Source of the DNA: Chondrus crispus
Taxonomy: Eukaryota; Rhodophyta; Florideophyceae; Gigartinales; Gigartinaceae
Reading direction: 5' to 3'
Length of the DNA stretch: 64,000 nt
NCBI RefSeq assembly: GCF_000350225.1
Contig: NW_005179031.1
Location: 1-64,000 of the forward strand
Position numbers and translations under genes: made by a program. Of the stretch, positions 52,188-64,000 are shown piece after piece. The notes beneath the pieces were generated by a model. That model ran no database searches, was not told where the DNA came from, and worked only from the letters and a program-made list of their open reading frames with translations. Within the stretch, counting starts at the first letter, position 1; every line of letters starts with the position of its first letter.

Positions 52188-52206
52188 GAACGAATGACAT
52201 TCGTTC
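52188..52206. repeat. Second perfect palindrome, 9-bp arms
   Basis: GAACGAATG, one A, CATTCGTTC, only four bases after the larger palindrome. Confidence 0.8.
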
Positions 52207-52583
52207 GTGAGTTCGCATGGACGTACGGCATGGACTTGTGTGTGCAATTCGCACTTTCTCTAAGTACCCAGCGCCTCGTGCGCTCGGCCCGACACGCCTT
52301 CCTAGATTTTGATAAAATTTTCCCGATGTGGTTCTGTGTTTCACCTTGGCTACTGAACACTCGTCGGGCGCCTCCTCTTCCGAGTACAGTGCCCATTCTC
52401 ATTTTCTTTCGTAATTCGCCCTTGACTAGGGCAGATTGCCGGTCCAACGTCATTTCACGTGAGCTCGGTGACTCATGCTCACTCCTAGACCGCGTAGTAC
52501 CTCACCTTTGGACTACAATAAAATTCTCATTTGCTGAACTGACGGCCCGCGTCGCTCTACTTCTGTGGGGATCTGAGGGCCCC

Positions 52584-55500
52584 TCACCTGACTCTTTCCA
52601 TGTTCTCGTTCCCTTTTTCAAGACCCTCGGGTCCGGTCGATCTCGTCTGTACGAAATAGAGCGCCAATACTGACATGTGGGCTTCTTGACTACAACTATC
52701 CTGATTGTGCTTGCGCGATCTGCGCAGGCAAGGACAGACTTTTCCTTCGGAAATACGTAACAGCTGCGCTGCGGGGTAACTTCGATGGGTTCCCACGTCG
52801 CGTTTTCTGTTGATTACGTCCATCGGACTAGGCGCGAGTTCTACTCTGTCAAGTGACACTCGTTCCTCCTGATCTCCAATAACAATGACAACCGTATTCG
52901 GATCTGCCTTCCAAACCTGATAAGTTCCGGTAGCGACCTGTGCGAGCTTGTGCTTCGGTTCGCTGGCCTGCTCCTTCCGGAAGAACACGTAGGATCCTGA
53001 TGGGATATCATATTTCGGCCTTCGAACCCATGCGTCAAAATTACGCTTATACCTCCCTGGTTCCCTGCGCAGACTCTTATCGGCGCTTCTCATTAAGCTC
53101 TCCAACCACGACTGCCGCTTAAAATAGTAGGCACGTGGCGAGCTGAACTCCTCCAACTTGGGTTGCGCTTGCAGCGCTAGACTTCTCGGGGCCTGAGTTA
53201 ATACCAGCTCAAAGGGCGCAATCTTCGTAGTTCGATGAACTTGCATATTATACGCGAACTTTATCGCGTCGCTGAACAGATCCCAATCCTTAGGATGTTC
53301 TCCAACGTATTTTCGCAACGCGGAAGTCAGCGTGCGCTTGAATATTTCAACTTGGCCGTTGGCCTGGGGATGATACGTTGTCGTGAAGACATTGCGTATC
53401 CCCAATATTCGACAAATGTTCTGAAACCGTGCCGTGAACTGCGTACCGTTGTCGGGCAGCAGCTTGACCGGCGGTCCATAGACGAATACGCAATAGTGTA
53501 CGAACGCTTGCGCTATATGCGCAGCTGAAAGTTTCTTGAGTGGTACGGTTCATACCAGTTTTGAGTATCGATCGCTGATCACGAGGATGTACCGATTTCC
53601 TCGCTTTGTGGTAATTAACTCTCCGAGTATGTCAATAGCGACAAACTCCAGCGGAGCATTGGGTGCGAACAACTTCATTTCCTTCGGGTTCCTTCTCAAC
53701 TTCACCCTTTCTCGTGAGCATTCGGTGCAATTATTCGCAACTGCGTAGCAGTCTAGTGCCATTTTAGGTCAATAAAAATATCTTCTTAACGTCTTGTACA
53801 GTTTCCTGCTTCCAAGGTGGCCTGCCATTTTTGCGTAATGGCTTAGCCCTAGGATGCAGTCCGTTAACTATTGTGGTATCACCACATGTACAAACTCCGC
53901 CGCAGTACGGCACAGAGTTCTTTCGAATTCCACTGCCTTCGTTTTGAACGTCCTCGCTTTTCCAGCGTTCGTTTCTTCTTTAATTCAACTGCAGAAATGG
54001 TCGACGGCTTGCTGGCGAATAAGCTCCTCCGGGGCGACGGCTTGGAAGTGATCGAGGCGATCAGGGGCGGGCCCCCCCTCAAAAGCGAGGATATCGTCCA
54101 GCCTTTCAAAATCTTCCTCTTCGTCTTCTGTAGTGTTGGCCGGTTTGGCCGTGAAACATGGAACTTCGTCGTCGATTTCGTGAACGGTTTCTCCTTGCGT
54201 TAACAACCTTGACAAGGCATCTGCTTGGCTGTTTGACTTTCCTTTCCTGTACTTGATTTCGAAGTCGAATTCCGAGAGGCGTAGCCTCCATCAGATTAAT
54301 CTCCCACTTGTGTCCGTCACGTTCATCAACCACCGCAACGAGGCGTAGTCAGTATGCACGATAAAGTGCTCGCCATATATGGTCTTAGAGTTTGGACGAC
54401 CCAAATAACTGCCAAACATTCCTTCTCTAGTACAGAATAATTCCTCTCGGCTGCAGCCAACGTTCTGGAAAAGAACCCGATGTGTTTTCGTTGTGCATCT
54501 GGATACGTTTGAAATAATGCAGCTCCGATTTGGTAATCACTTGCGTCGGTATCCACCGAATATGCAAGGTCCTTCTTTGGCAGCGCCAGCACCGGTGGTG
54601 CCAAGATGGCCTCCTTGAGCTTACAAAAAGCTTTTTCGCACGGTTCGTCGAATCCTTCCAACTGGACTGGTTGTCTTTTCTTCAATAGTTGATTGAGCGG
54701 GTGCGCGATCTTCGCGTAATGTGGGACGAAACGACGGTACACATTATAAAGCCCCAGAAAGCTTCTGAGCTGTGTCTGTGTTTGAGCGTACCTCACTTGT
54801 TCCAACGCCGCAGTGCGGGCGGCATCAACTTCCAACGTACTTGACCGAACGACATGGCCCAGGTACTTGATCTTTTCGACGAAAAATTCACATTCGCGAA
54901 GCTTGAGCTTCACACCTGCCTTCTCGAATATTGACAGTATTTCATCCATGTGAACCATATGTCCTTCCCAAGACTTGCCGAAAATGATGATATCATCCAA
55001 ATACATCAGACATGACTTCCATCGGAACGGAGAAAGCAGTATATCCATGGCTCTCTGGAACGTGGCCGGTGCGTCGGTAAGCCCAAAGAGCATTCTTGAG
55101 AATCGGTACAAACCTTAGTGACACGAAAACGCGGTCTTGTCGCGGTCGCACTCATAGATAGGCATCTGCCAATATCCGTAAATTGCGTCGAGCGCGGAAA
55201 CGACCCTAGTGTCTCCCAACGAATCGAGACATTCATCCATCCTTGGTAAAGGGTAAGTGTCCTTCACCGTTACCGCATTTAACCTACGATAATCAACACA
55301 AAATTGCATTCAGCCGTCCGGCTTGGGTACCAATAATACGGGCGACGCCCGTTCTGACTGCGCCGGTTCGATGACTCCTGCTTCTAACATCTTCTGCACT
55401 TCTGCATCTTCTACCTCTCGAGTCTTCGGTCCTGCCCGATACGGAGCTTGTGCGATGGGACTAGTCTCAGGGACCACCTCGATCTGATGGACTGTGGTAT

Positions 55501-56763
55501 TAATTTCACCAAGCGTCCCATCCCACATCCTTGAATACTTCTTCAACATCCGACGGATTTCTTCGCACAGCCGGTCCGGCACGTGGCTCAGGTCGAGTTC
55601 CTCCACGCCCGGCGGTGGCGGCTCAATCCTGCGTTGCGTCTTCGTAGATGCCGACGCGGAGAGCCGTCCCGACTGTTCTTCTGGCTTGTCCTCGCCGCCT
55701 TTATCCGACGGTTCGCATCTCGTCTCGCCCGTAGGCGTCTTGGTAGAATTAGGAAACTTTTCCTTCTGCCTTTCTTGAATTCCGAGAAATTCACCGATGG
55801 TGGTTTTGCTCTCAAGCACGGCCCTCGGGTGCGGTAATAATTCTGCCACCACTTGGCCTTTTTGCACCCTGACAGGGTAAGTCCTAAATTGGCAACGAGT
55901 AAACGAAATGGCCTGTCAGGCTCAACCTGGACAACCGCGTTCGTACATATCAATCCATGCTTTTCATATAAAGGCGCATACGGCTGAAACACAACCAAGC
56001 CCGCCCTCTTTGAGGTGCATTCAACGACGCGTTGCGTCGCGGGCGCGATAGTCGCAGCCTTCGCCACCTTTACCTTGGGAGAAATTGGTTCCCCCTTTCC
56101 ATCATTCTCGTCCTCTCCCGGGACGAGATTCTTCTTCGCTTTTCTCGGCGAGAACCGCCTCACTATAGGAGCCTCCTAGAAATCTGCAAACTCCACTGTC
56201 TTCCTCCGTAGATATATAGCTTCAACAAACCTATCGCAGTAGTCCGCGCCTAGAATTAGCTAGACTGCGAGTTTTTCGCACACGATAAACTCAGCTGCGG
56301 CCACGAATTTTCCAAGCCTCACTGGAATTTTGATTGTGCCGAGAGTTCGGAGGGGCAGGTTGTTCGCATCGCTGATGTCCTGGGTCGGTCCGAAGGACAC
56401 TGGACATTCCATTCCAGCCGGGAGTTCCGATCTTCGCACAAGGTTTGGTCCCGGGCCGGTGTCTAATACAGACAACACCCGGCTCATCAATCCGACTGTT
56501 GGTCCGATATCCGCGTAAACTTTGTAGTTACTTTGCGCTAGAACCAAGATCTTCTCGGGACACTCCCTACGCCTAACTCTGTACCAGGGTCTCCGAATCT
56601 CTGCCAGCGGACGATCCCTGACTCATCTCAAGATTTTCTTGACTTGAGTCGGCCCCTTCGGCTTATCCACCAATCCAACAACCTCCTCATCGAGGCCTGA
56701 TATTTCCCTTACAGACGGGGAACGGGGCTGAGCCCCGGGCACAGTACGTCGACCCTGTGCCTC
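52584..56763 (-). pseudogene. Pol of Ty3 family A (minus-strand copy), near complete
   Basis: Protease SVLDTGPGPN near 56455-56480 (DTGAG altered to DTGPG). RT: FCVDYRRLNAVTVKDTYPL after a TGA at 55310-55312, CH-stop-GLYRF with TAA near 55112-55114, CLMYLDDIIIFG with YLDD intact near 54992-55003. RNase H: SVDTDASDYQIGAALF, AAERNYSVLEKECLAVIW, then a frameshift near 54380. Integrase: HYAKMAGH and ANNCTEC zinc finger, Asp in AIDILG, Asp in LLPDNGTQF, Glu in GQVEIFKR, the integrase core end KRNFDAWVRRPKYD and a SYVFF beta-barrel-like C-terminus. Additional stops near 56265, 56165, 54295, 54000 and 53548. Most complete family A pol in the window and the reference for what is broken in the plus-strand copy. 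Confidence 0.83.
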
Positions 56764-56789
56764 TCGCGACTCATGCGAGATTCCCCTCT

Positions 56790-59053
56790 CTAGTTTTCCT
56801 GTTGCTGCGAGTTCTTCTTATCCTCCGACCAGGGCCCCGCATCTGGGCCTCTTGACGGTCGGTTCGACCCGTTGGCAGAGGCACTCGGTGTGCTCGTCGT
56901 CTGAGAATCGAACCAATTTTTGACCCTCAAATAATTGGTCGATGGAATCCCCAATCTCTCCATCGGAGACAACGCCTCGTAGTTCCCCAGAACCTTGTGC
57001 ATTTCCGGAAGGGAAAGTATGCACTTGGGCGCGGCGTGCCCCTTTTCGTAGCAATGAAAGCATATGAGCCCATGCTTCTTGACGAGGTACTGCGGCCTCG
57101 GCCGTCCGTTGACCTGCGGCCTTCTTGTCCAGCCTGTTCTTCGGAACTGAGTACCCTTGTCCTCCATCGGGAGGCGCGGCGCCGGCGTGTGGCCGCGCCC
57201 TTGGAATGCTAACACGGGATCCGTGGTGTCGCTATACGACTCCGTCGCGAACGTGGGCGTCTGTAGAGTTGACGTCCCACTCCCTCCGTATTCTCCGTAT
57301 CCGTAGCCCTCCGATGGCTCATAAAAGTCGCCCTCGCCGACAGAAGCTCTGTCATAATAATTTTCATTGCCCCTTTGCGCACTGCGTCCCTCCGACCCTG
57401 AAATTGAATCTGCCAGATGAACTGCGGCGCAATTTTTCCGAATCGGGTGAGGTGCCTTCGGCTTGCTCCCCACCCTCAGCGTCGCTGGTGCTTGGATTGT
57501 GACCTTTTTGGTCTTCCTCTCCTTGGCGCGGCTCGCCGAGCCATGTGCCCTAGCGTAATTTACCAGCCTTAAAAACGAATGTCCCGATTATCTTGACGAT
57601 ACTGAGACTCCATGGGCTTGATGCTCGCATCTAGCCCCTCGATGAACATAGTCATCTGCTCTTCCATTGAATAGACATTTCCACATCTATTACTCGCGTC
57701 TGTCAGACGGATGTAGAATTCCATCTCGTTTTCAGACGGTCTCTGCTGAACTTCTCGCAACGCGAGCATGGCTTGGCGGATCGCCTCATCAGTGCCGAAA
57801 CTTCTCAATAACCACTGTACGGCCTCCGGCCAGACTGACACCTTCCCATGATGGGACCCGGCCGTCTGTGACACAGAAGTGTACTGTCCCAAGGCGATGC
57901 CTTTAAGGAACTCGGGCAGCAAGCAAATAGCTTGCCCTTCGTTCATTTCCTGCGTATCAAATTCCTGAACCAACTTGGCCAAAAAATCCAACACAAGGAC
58001 CCCCCCGTCTTCTCCAGAAAACGTTTTGTCCCTCTTCACCTTCGGTGGTATGTCTCTCCTAATTTCCGCACGGCGATCCGCCGAGAACTCGACAAATATA
58101 TCTGCGGGTTTCTCAGACGGTACGTCCGGTACGATAAAAACTTCTTGAAGAGGTAGTTGGTCGGATTCAGCTCCTCTAACTCCTCCCAACGCGACCCGCG
58201 TCGCGTAGCGACGTCCTCTGGCTCAGCGTCCGTATCTCTTCGCGAGGCGGACGAAGTGATCCGCCCCGTCCGGAGGAAATTTTCCTGCTTCACGAAATTC
58301 CGTGTCCTTCCTCTGAACGATGTTCGGAATCGCCTGAATGGTTCGACGAACCGTCGCCACCATCTTTGGATGGACCTTTTGATCTGACATTGAGTCTTGG
58401 TCCTCCTGCTCATCACTAAAGTGAGTCTTGCTCCATCGTCGCCGGTTCTTCTTCGAACTCTTCGACTTGGAACTCCGCCGTACAGCGGCCTTGTCCTTCT
58501 TCGATCGACGGTCGCCTTCTCGACCCGTACGGAGCGGCTCTTGCCCGGCGACCTGTTCAAGGTCCTTGAGACGTTGAGCGGCGCGGTCAAACCTGTCGTA
58601 GATACTGCTTCTAAATTTCCCCAAGGACTCCAAAGCTTGATTCGCGTCGCGGCTTGCGTCCTTGACTGGAATTTTCAACGAAGCTAGGACCTCCGGCTCC
58701 AGACCGTCGGTCGCATCACCTCGCTCCTTCTCAACGAGATCTACTCGAGCAGATAGCTCTCCTAACACGGTGTGGAACTCGGATGCTTGCAATTCCAGTT
58801 GCTTCCGGACGAGGGCCAATTCAGCCTCAAGATTTTTGGTCATCTCTTGGCGAATTTCATTGCCCATTTTTTCAAACCTGTAGGATGGGTTATCCTTGCC
58901 GGCTTCAATCCCCGTCGGGGATTCTTGACCTTCGGGATCCATGACCGTATTGGCCTGGATTCGGGTGCGGGGACCTCGCGGGATCCTCGACGCCCTTGCC
59001 GATCCGATTCTGCTCGCCCTGGGACCGACATCCCCGGGGACCCTGGTCGACAT
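56790..59053 (-). pseudogene. Gag of Ty3 family A (minus-strand copy)
   Basis: ATG at 59053, very similar to the plus-strand copy at 9420. The coiled-coil N-terminal region is intact (KDASRDANQALESLGKF). A frameshift near 58360 and a return near 58150 bracket the ELNPTNYLFKKFLSYRTYR region. The capsid body 58189-57569 retains Trp in GKVSVWPEAVQWLL where the plus copy has a stop. Another shift near 57575, then zinc knuckle CFHCYEKGHAAPKC near 57055-57095. It ends QQQEN-TAG at 56790, with pol in the -1 frame. The leader 59054-59194 is non-coding. Confidence 0.83.
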
Positions 59054-59194
59054 GGTTCGTTTCTAAAAACGAACCTAACTTAACACAAAAAAATAGAAAA
59101 CGCTACAGCACCTCAACAAACTTGCGTCGCAGAGACCACTGATGTAGTCCGTTTCCACTTACGTAGTTTCTAGGTCAAGTCTCCTGTACACTGA

Positions 59195-59212
59195 TTCTAG
59201 GTCGGGAGAGCA
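59195..59212 (-). promoter_or_regulatory. Primer-binding site of minus-strand A element
   Basis: TGCTCTCCCGACCTAGAA, one mismatch from the shared 18-mer. It is four bases from the LTR end. Confidence 0.65.
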
Positions 59213-59216
59213 CTTA

Positions 59217-60233
59217 TGTAATGCAATGCGCCTGTCAGGCAGAGACAGCAGTCCGATGGTCCAGCAAAAACAACAACAGCAGCAAAAAGAATAACTGCCG
59301 GTGGCACAGCGCTACGGAGTGTCCGACTCTCCCTTCTCCGTTTAAACGAGCTTGCCACTCGTAGTAGCTCAGATCCCTGATAGGGGGGCACAGAGATATA
59401 GCCCGGCCCGGGATCGGTGTGGTAGAGACTTGCGAAGAGAACTGCTCGACGAGTGTGGGGTGGGGCGCGTACTTAGGTACCCCGGTTCCACTGGGTTGTG
59501 AGGCCAATGCTCGTCGAGCTTCTTCGACGCCTTGTAACGCGACAAGGCCTTCGACGGGGGCGTCGCAACGCAGCCCGACGGGATGAAATGACAGTAGCAG
59601 CACTACACCATCTGTACCGCCTGATGGCTCGAAACACCTTCGGCGGTTCGGTCGCAACCGAGGCCGATGGCACCAACACTGGCTCGTAACACGACGGAGC
59701 CCTTCGAGGGAGACGTCGTTGCAACGGTCTCCGTCGGAAAATGGGTCACAGTAGCAGCGCTACGTCAACTGTGTCGCCCGATGGCATAGACACCTACACC
59801 GGTTCGGTCGCAACCGAGGCCGATGGCACCAACACAAGATAAGGGAAAAATAGGTAAAATTAGAGATAGAAAAGGATAGGGAAATAAAGGAAAAAAGAAT
59901 GGGACCCCCGAGCGCTAAAGGATGCCGTAGGCTTAGGTAAAAGGGAGTGTCTTGGTAGAGACGGACTTCGACCAAGGCGACATTCAACTCCGGCAGCTCG
60001 GGTTGGTTTATTGACTTGTTCGGTCAAAGGGCTAAGTTATATAGAGCCCCGCCGGGGCGAGTACAGTAGCTCCCGGCTCTAGATTCTAGATCTAATTAGT
60101 AAATAAATAAATAATTAAAATAATCGTGCGCTTCGTCGTACACGTGTGTCCCCCAAACCCGGACTTCAGTATCCAATTTTTTTCCTTTTTCACTTCCTTT
60201 CATCCCCCTACTCGAGACGGGTATTGCACTACA
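59217..60233 (-). repeat. Family A LTR, minus orientation, complete
   Basis: 1,017 bp, TGTAGTGCAATACCCG at its 5' end (complement at 60233) and ...TTACA at 59217. Contains the two-unit U3 repeat (59580-59680 and 59740-59840 share CGGTTCGGTCGCAACCGAGG). A TATA-like AAGTTATATAGAGC lies near 60032-60045. Confidence 0.85.
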
Positions 60234-60343
60234 TATCCCCCTTCTGAGCGCTCTCGCGCAGCGGCTTCACTCCCTTGCTTCCCAACTTCTTCCTTTTTCT
60301 TCCGACCATCGGTCGCCGCTTGCGTGAGAGTAAGACGATCTCC

Positions 60344-62008
60344 ATGTTGCCTTCATCGGATCCCACTGCCGGACATACCACTTGCGGTCGCCGCGGTGTG
60401 GGCTTCTCATACACGCCTTCCATTCCTAGCGACCTTCCTTCCATACCCCGACTTCCCCCGAACACCAACATTCCTGAACCGGCCTTACATCCCGATCTCC
60501 ATCCTTCATCAGCCCGTCGTCGATACCCCTCACTAGCCGGGCTCCAAGGTAAATCCATGCGCGACTATCCCTTACTGTACGCGGCCGCTCCTTGGTTTTC
60601 CGCCATCGACGTGCGCGACGTCACTAGCATCGAGCGCGACTTTGCCGACGGTGCGGGAATGCTGCCGGGTCACCTTCCCCTTCAAGCCATTTCCTCCTAC
60701 GATTGGCGTGCTCATATCGCCATTCCCCCATCTATCCTGCGTCGTTCCTCCCCTCGTGGCCGCCAGGGCCTATCCCTGCGGTTCATAGAAGCCGTCCTCG
60801 ACCGCCTCGACCTATCTCTATCCGATGCCCTCATTCCTTCGTCCTTCGGATGTGACACGTGGAAGTTTCGCACGGAGGGGGAGCGTAATTACCTTGACAA
60901 CCTCCTCAGCTGGACACGGGCGTGACCCCGTGCTCGAGGCGGACCGCCTGTGGCATAACCAACTGACGGTGATTAACGATGCCATGTCATACACGCGCGC
61001 AATCCTCCCCCTCAATTTCCGACATATGAAACGCGGGAACATCCCCTTCTTCCAGCATACTGTCCTATTCGAGCGTAAGATGAGATCCGACACGGGATAT
61101 TTCCTAGCTTACCAAATGGTTGAGGCGGGGGAAATTGCTCGGTCACACTACCCCAACCGATACCAGCAACTCCCCTCATGATGGGGACAATTTGAGGTCT
61201 GTCAAGAATTTTGGGCAGAACTCAGTTCCATCCTTACCTACTTTGGAAGTCATCTCACTGATCCTCGTCACGGGTTGTGGGTTGTCTTTTTGACGGAGTG
61301 GTGCGTGAAGGTAGCCGCCACCTTGCTCTGGGAGGCGTACGATTGTTGGCGGCTGTAGTATCTTCCTCCGAAGCTCGTCGAGCTTATGTGACTTTTGGAC
61401 TATACCGTGCCTTTGGGCGGAGCGGACACCGACTTCGAACTGCACTCCTTACTCGAAAAGATCAATTAGGTCGCCTGGGATTTTGTTCCCCCTATCAACT
61501 CATCCCGATCCTTCGCGAAGCGACGCCCGTCCTTTTCTCCCGGACGAAGTCACAGTGCGGCGGGTGACTTTGTCTGGTTCAACCCTTGGACATCCGCCTT
61601 GTGCTCTCCCTCCGAAGCGCGCCTCAGTCGCCAATTTGGCAACCAAGTTCCAACCCCTGACGTGGCTCCCGAACGAGCCATAGATCCCCGTGCAGACGAC
61701 GTTTGTTCCCGACCGTCTGCTCCAAATTCCCCTCTCCTCGCAGCCCCTGCTGCTCCTCCTCCTGCTGCCGATATCCCCTCGGCAGGGCATACCGAAACTC
61801 TGTCGGTTAGGGAAGAGTTGTCTTCCCCACCGTCCCCATCAATTCCCAAAAAGAGCGACGGAGCCATGGGCATCTACTGCACATTGCTCCGCGCTCATGG
61901 CATCAAAGGTGAAGCTCTCCAAGGGGCTTCCCTCGATGATCTACGAGTCCTTGCTCGACTCCTTACCTCACTCCCGAAAGAAAAATCCTTGGGTGTGCCG
62001 CCCCACTG
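60344..62008 (+). pseudogene. Antisense-type ORF D, copy 2 (near full length)
   Basis: ATG at 60344. N-terminal Pro-rich tail, then SMRDYPLLYAAAPWFSAIDV, SSYDWRAHIAIPPSILRR and CDTWKFRTEGERNYLDNLLS. A frameshift near 60915 leads to LEADRLWHNQLTVINDAMSY, NFRHMKRGNIPFFQHTVLFE and FLAYQMVEAGEIARSHYPNR, a TGA near 61180, then EWCVKVAATLLWEAYDCWRL and DFVWFNPWTSALCSP. The C-terminal block QGASLDDLRVLARLL is near 61920-61965. About 555 codons overall, no domain recognised. It lies opposite in strand to family C gag and upstream (in + coordinates) of what looks like a C-type pol tail at 63203-63878, matching the position of the antisense ORF in Ty3-B. Confidence 0.55.
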
Positions 62009-63150
62009 ACCCGCCGCTCGGAACGACTTCCCCCCTGATCCATTCTCGGATTATTACCCGTTTGGGGTGACGTGTGGTTATCGACGTCACCCGGTAGCTT
62101 TTGGCTAATAAAATGAATCACCTGCGTATCCCCCGTTACCTTACATTTCCTCCTCTTTTCTTTCTGCGTATCGTTCGTTAGCGAAACGCGGAACGGTCCA
62201 TGCAGTTACACTCTTCCTCGAATGTCGGGCTGGTCCATTGTCCGGCTGAACTCCTCGTCGAGGAAACCATGTCCTCTTTGGAGTCTCCGACTCCGCCCGT
62301 TTCCTCGGACTTCTAATTTCCTTCTCTCTCTTTTTTTGTATGCGCCCGCCTCTGCGGTCACATCTCATCATCTGTCCATCTCCTCTTCTTTTTCCCAAAT
62401 TCCTCCTCTTTACCCCAATTTCCTCCTCTTTATCGCAGTGTGCCTCCCAAATATTCCTCTCCTTCGAGTCTCAACTTCCTCCTCTTATCCCTGCGGCTTC
62501 TGTGTCGTAATTTCCTACTCTATCTGTCTTCTCGACGGACGCGCGCATGACAAGGCGGTCGTCGGGTCCCCTCAATGTTTCCTTGGATCCAGTAATGATC
62601 CGTCTCCCCTACGCCTGTTTCACTCTGTACCGGTACAGTATGTTTCACAGGGCTCCACAGAGGATTGTCAAAGACAACCATGTCATGCCTCTTCGTACCG
62701 ATTCATCCTTCCCTTATACACACAATAAAATTCACGTCGATAGCACTTGCTGGTGCGAATTCCCTCGGTTCAACGCATAGAAATTTCCGCGTCATACCCC
62801 CGTCGTCCGTTGCAAACTCTTCCTACAGGAACGATCTTTAGAGTTTTTCCTTTTCGTTTGCGTTCCGCATTCGCGGCTGTTACGCACACCCGTTGGTATC
62901 AGCAGAACAGCCGTCGGCGTTGATAACATGTTAGGAGCGGGTCCTCATTTCGGACATCATTTCGACCGCCGCCCTGTATCCTGTATGTCATGTTCTCCTT
63001 CGACTACTCGCGCGGGTCCGCCTTTCGGATCGGCTTAGGACTGCTCGTACTTGGCGATCTTGACCAACGCCGGGCAGACTTGGCTCTCCTTTGAGACTTG
63101 ATGAGCCGTCTGAAAGATTAACTGGCGATCGATGGTTCTCGATTCTCCCA
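62009..63150. other. Pyrimidine-rich stretch after ORF D, no gene recognised
   Basis: T/C-rich with repeated TTCCTCCTCTT motifs around 62140-62510. Open frames are compositional. Comparable in position to 49482-51750. Confidence 0.4.
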
Positions 63151-63202
63151 TGATTAGTCGCGGATCGGCGCGGCGTCCTGTTCCGCCTTCACAAAAAAAT
63201 AA

Positions 63203-63878
63203 TTAGGCAAGGAAACAGGGGACGCAAAATATAAAAATAGCAAGATAGAAAAGTAGAAAGAAAGACGATAAGAACTGTGTGTGCTTGTGGAGAGGGTTGT
63301 GGCGTGGCGGTCCACCAGTTGGAAGCGGTGTGACGTGGTGGTTGCGACCGCGATCTTCGATTGTCGCTGGTTGGTGTCGTCTCCCTCCGAGGGAGACACT
63401 GTATCTCCAACGAGGTCCCAATTTCCATGGTAAAATGCGTGAGCTTCTTGCCACGTGAGGGGATCCCTTCTTCTTCTCCTTGCTTGGTCCCTGTGGGAAA
63501 TAAAATATGGTCAACGTAATACTGGCGACGTTGTAATTCTACCCTCGTCACGATGTCACTGTAGACGTCCATTTCGACGTTACATTTCATTATCGTCGAG
63601 GTGTTGTCCTCCTTGTGTAGATGGTTTGATGAATCGTGCGCGAGAGCTCCTCAGACTGCCATTCTATCAGCGTGCCGACGGCCTTCAATTCTCTTGCTGT
63701 CCGAATTTGCCGACGCGTACATGACGTTGGGACGTAGATCCCCTTTCCTTAGAATTCGCAATTTGATCACCTTGCGTAACAACGAGCCGACACGGTACCG
63801 ATCCTTGGCCTGGGGACGTCGTCGCTCGTCAGGCTCCGCCGGGCTGAAGTATCTCGCACGAAGTTGGCACGTGGACAA
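63203..63878 (-). pseudogene. Possible C-terminal tail of a family C pol (chromodomain-like remnant)
   Basis: Minus-strand fragments in several frames: a basic segment (RYRVGSLLRKVIKLRILRKG) to about 63651, then from ATG 63590 VTRVELQRRQYYVDHILFP, which recalls the start of the Ty3-B chromodomain (QYAVERLLKHRD), followed in a shifted frame by a Trp-containing stretch. The match is weak. Position at the far side of ORF D supports a pol tail. Low confidence. Confidence 0.3.
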
Positions 63879-64000
63879 GTGTCCTCATTTTTCCTGATCC
63901 CGTTGCCGAAATTCAGGCGATTTAGGCATCCTTTTCGTTATTTTTCTGCTGTGGGCCCTATAATCGAGGAAATTTTCAACCTCCTTTTCTTCCTTGCCTT
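63879..64000. other. Window end, nothing recognised
   Basis: No feature can be supported in the last ~120 bp; it probably continues the C-type pol on the minus strand. Confidence 0.3.

Larger units (their letters stand above)
52207..60233 (-). mobile_element. Ty3-type family A element, minus strand, without 3' LTR
   Basis: 5' LTR (59217-60233), primer-binding site with one mismatch, gag and essentially complete pol. No second LTR is found at low coordinates. The sequence beyond integrase (52207-52583) is unassigned and ends near the palindromes. Decayed by many stops and frameshifts, but the RT and integrase catalytic residues are visible. Confidence 0.82.

Noticed and set aside
1..64000. 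CRISPR array, prokaryotic operons, rRNA or tRNA genes
   Set aside because: No spaced short direct repeats, no ribosome-binding-site pattern, and no rRNA or tRNA-like sequence seen on either strand.

Overview
This is a eukaryotic, transposon-dense window with no recognisable prokaryotic features and no tRNA or rRNA genes. Almost every base belongs to a mobile element: PIF/Harbinger DNA transposons, one large unclassified TIR transposon, three families of Ty3-type LTR retrotransposons (called A, B and C here) and one Ty1/copia element. Genes that can be read are intron-poor or intronless, and some have TATA boxes. This style would fit a multicellular red alga such as a florideophyte, but that is an impression from the repeat content, not something the window proves.

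Layout. (1) 1-6321: a PIF/Harbinger element with a broken transposase (+) and an intact NAM/SANT-like partner gene (-). A second, different PIF/Harbinger element (936-4536) sits inside its transposase with TIRs and a TCA duplication, so that removing the insert and one TCA restores the reading frame. (2) 6322-14644: three copies of the family A LTR, the last leading into a plus-strand A element with decayed gag-pol, cut off at the start of integrase. (3) 14645-18226 plus 44508-45101: a minus-strand relative (A2) carrying gag-protease and one LTR, joined head to head with the plus-strand A element. (4) 18227-44503: a large TIR transposon inserted in the A2 LTR, with roughly 424-bp terminal inverted repeats and a CTCC duplication. 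It carries a ParB-like/DNA-methyltransferase gene, a second gene resembling the DUF7869 family, a small unknown gene, and a captured fragment of a P-type ATPase fused to an FG-rich tract. (5) 24240-41259: a Ty3 element (B) inside the DUF7869-like gene, with 657-bp LTRs, gag, pol with chromodomain, and a long antisense ORF. (6) 35262-39874: a copia element inside that antisense ORF, with AGGGT duplications and 226-bp LTRs. (7) 45102-48201: Ty3 family C gag-protease, cut by the A2 LTR. (8) 48202-52128 and 60234-64000: two copies of a C-type 3' region carrying another antisense ORF (D). (9) 52207-60233: a minus-strand A element with decayed but nearly complete gag-pol and one LTR.

How it fits together. 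The nesting gives a relative history: C was hit by A2, A2 by the ParB-methyltransferase transposon, that by Ty3-B, and Ty3-B by copia. The three Ty3 families share the same primer-binding site sequence, so they probably use one tRNA primer. Two of them (B and C) carry an antisense ORF downstream of pol. Most coding regions have premature stops of all three kinds and frameshifts, so most elements look dead. The NAM-like gene and the B antisense ORF (apart from the copia insertion) are the clearest intact frames.

The most unusual item is the TIR transposon at 18227-44503. Without its nested retrotransposons it would be about 9.25 kb, and it pairs a ParB-like domain and a bacterial/phage-type DNA methyltransferase with a possible RNase-H-fold transposase.
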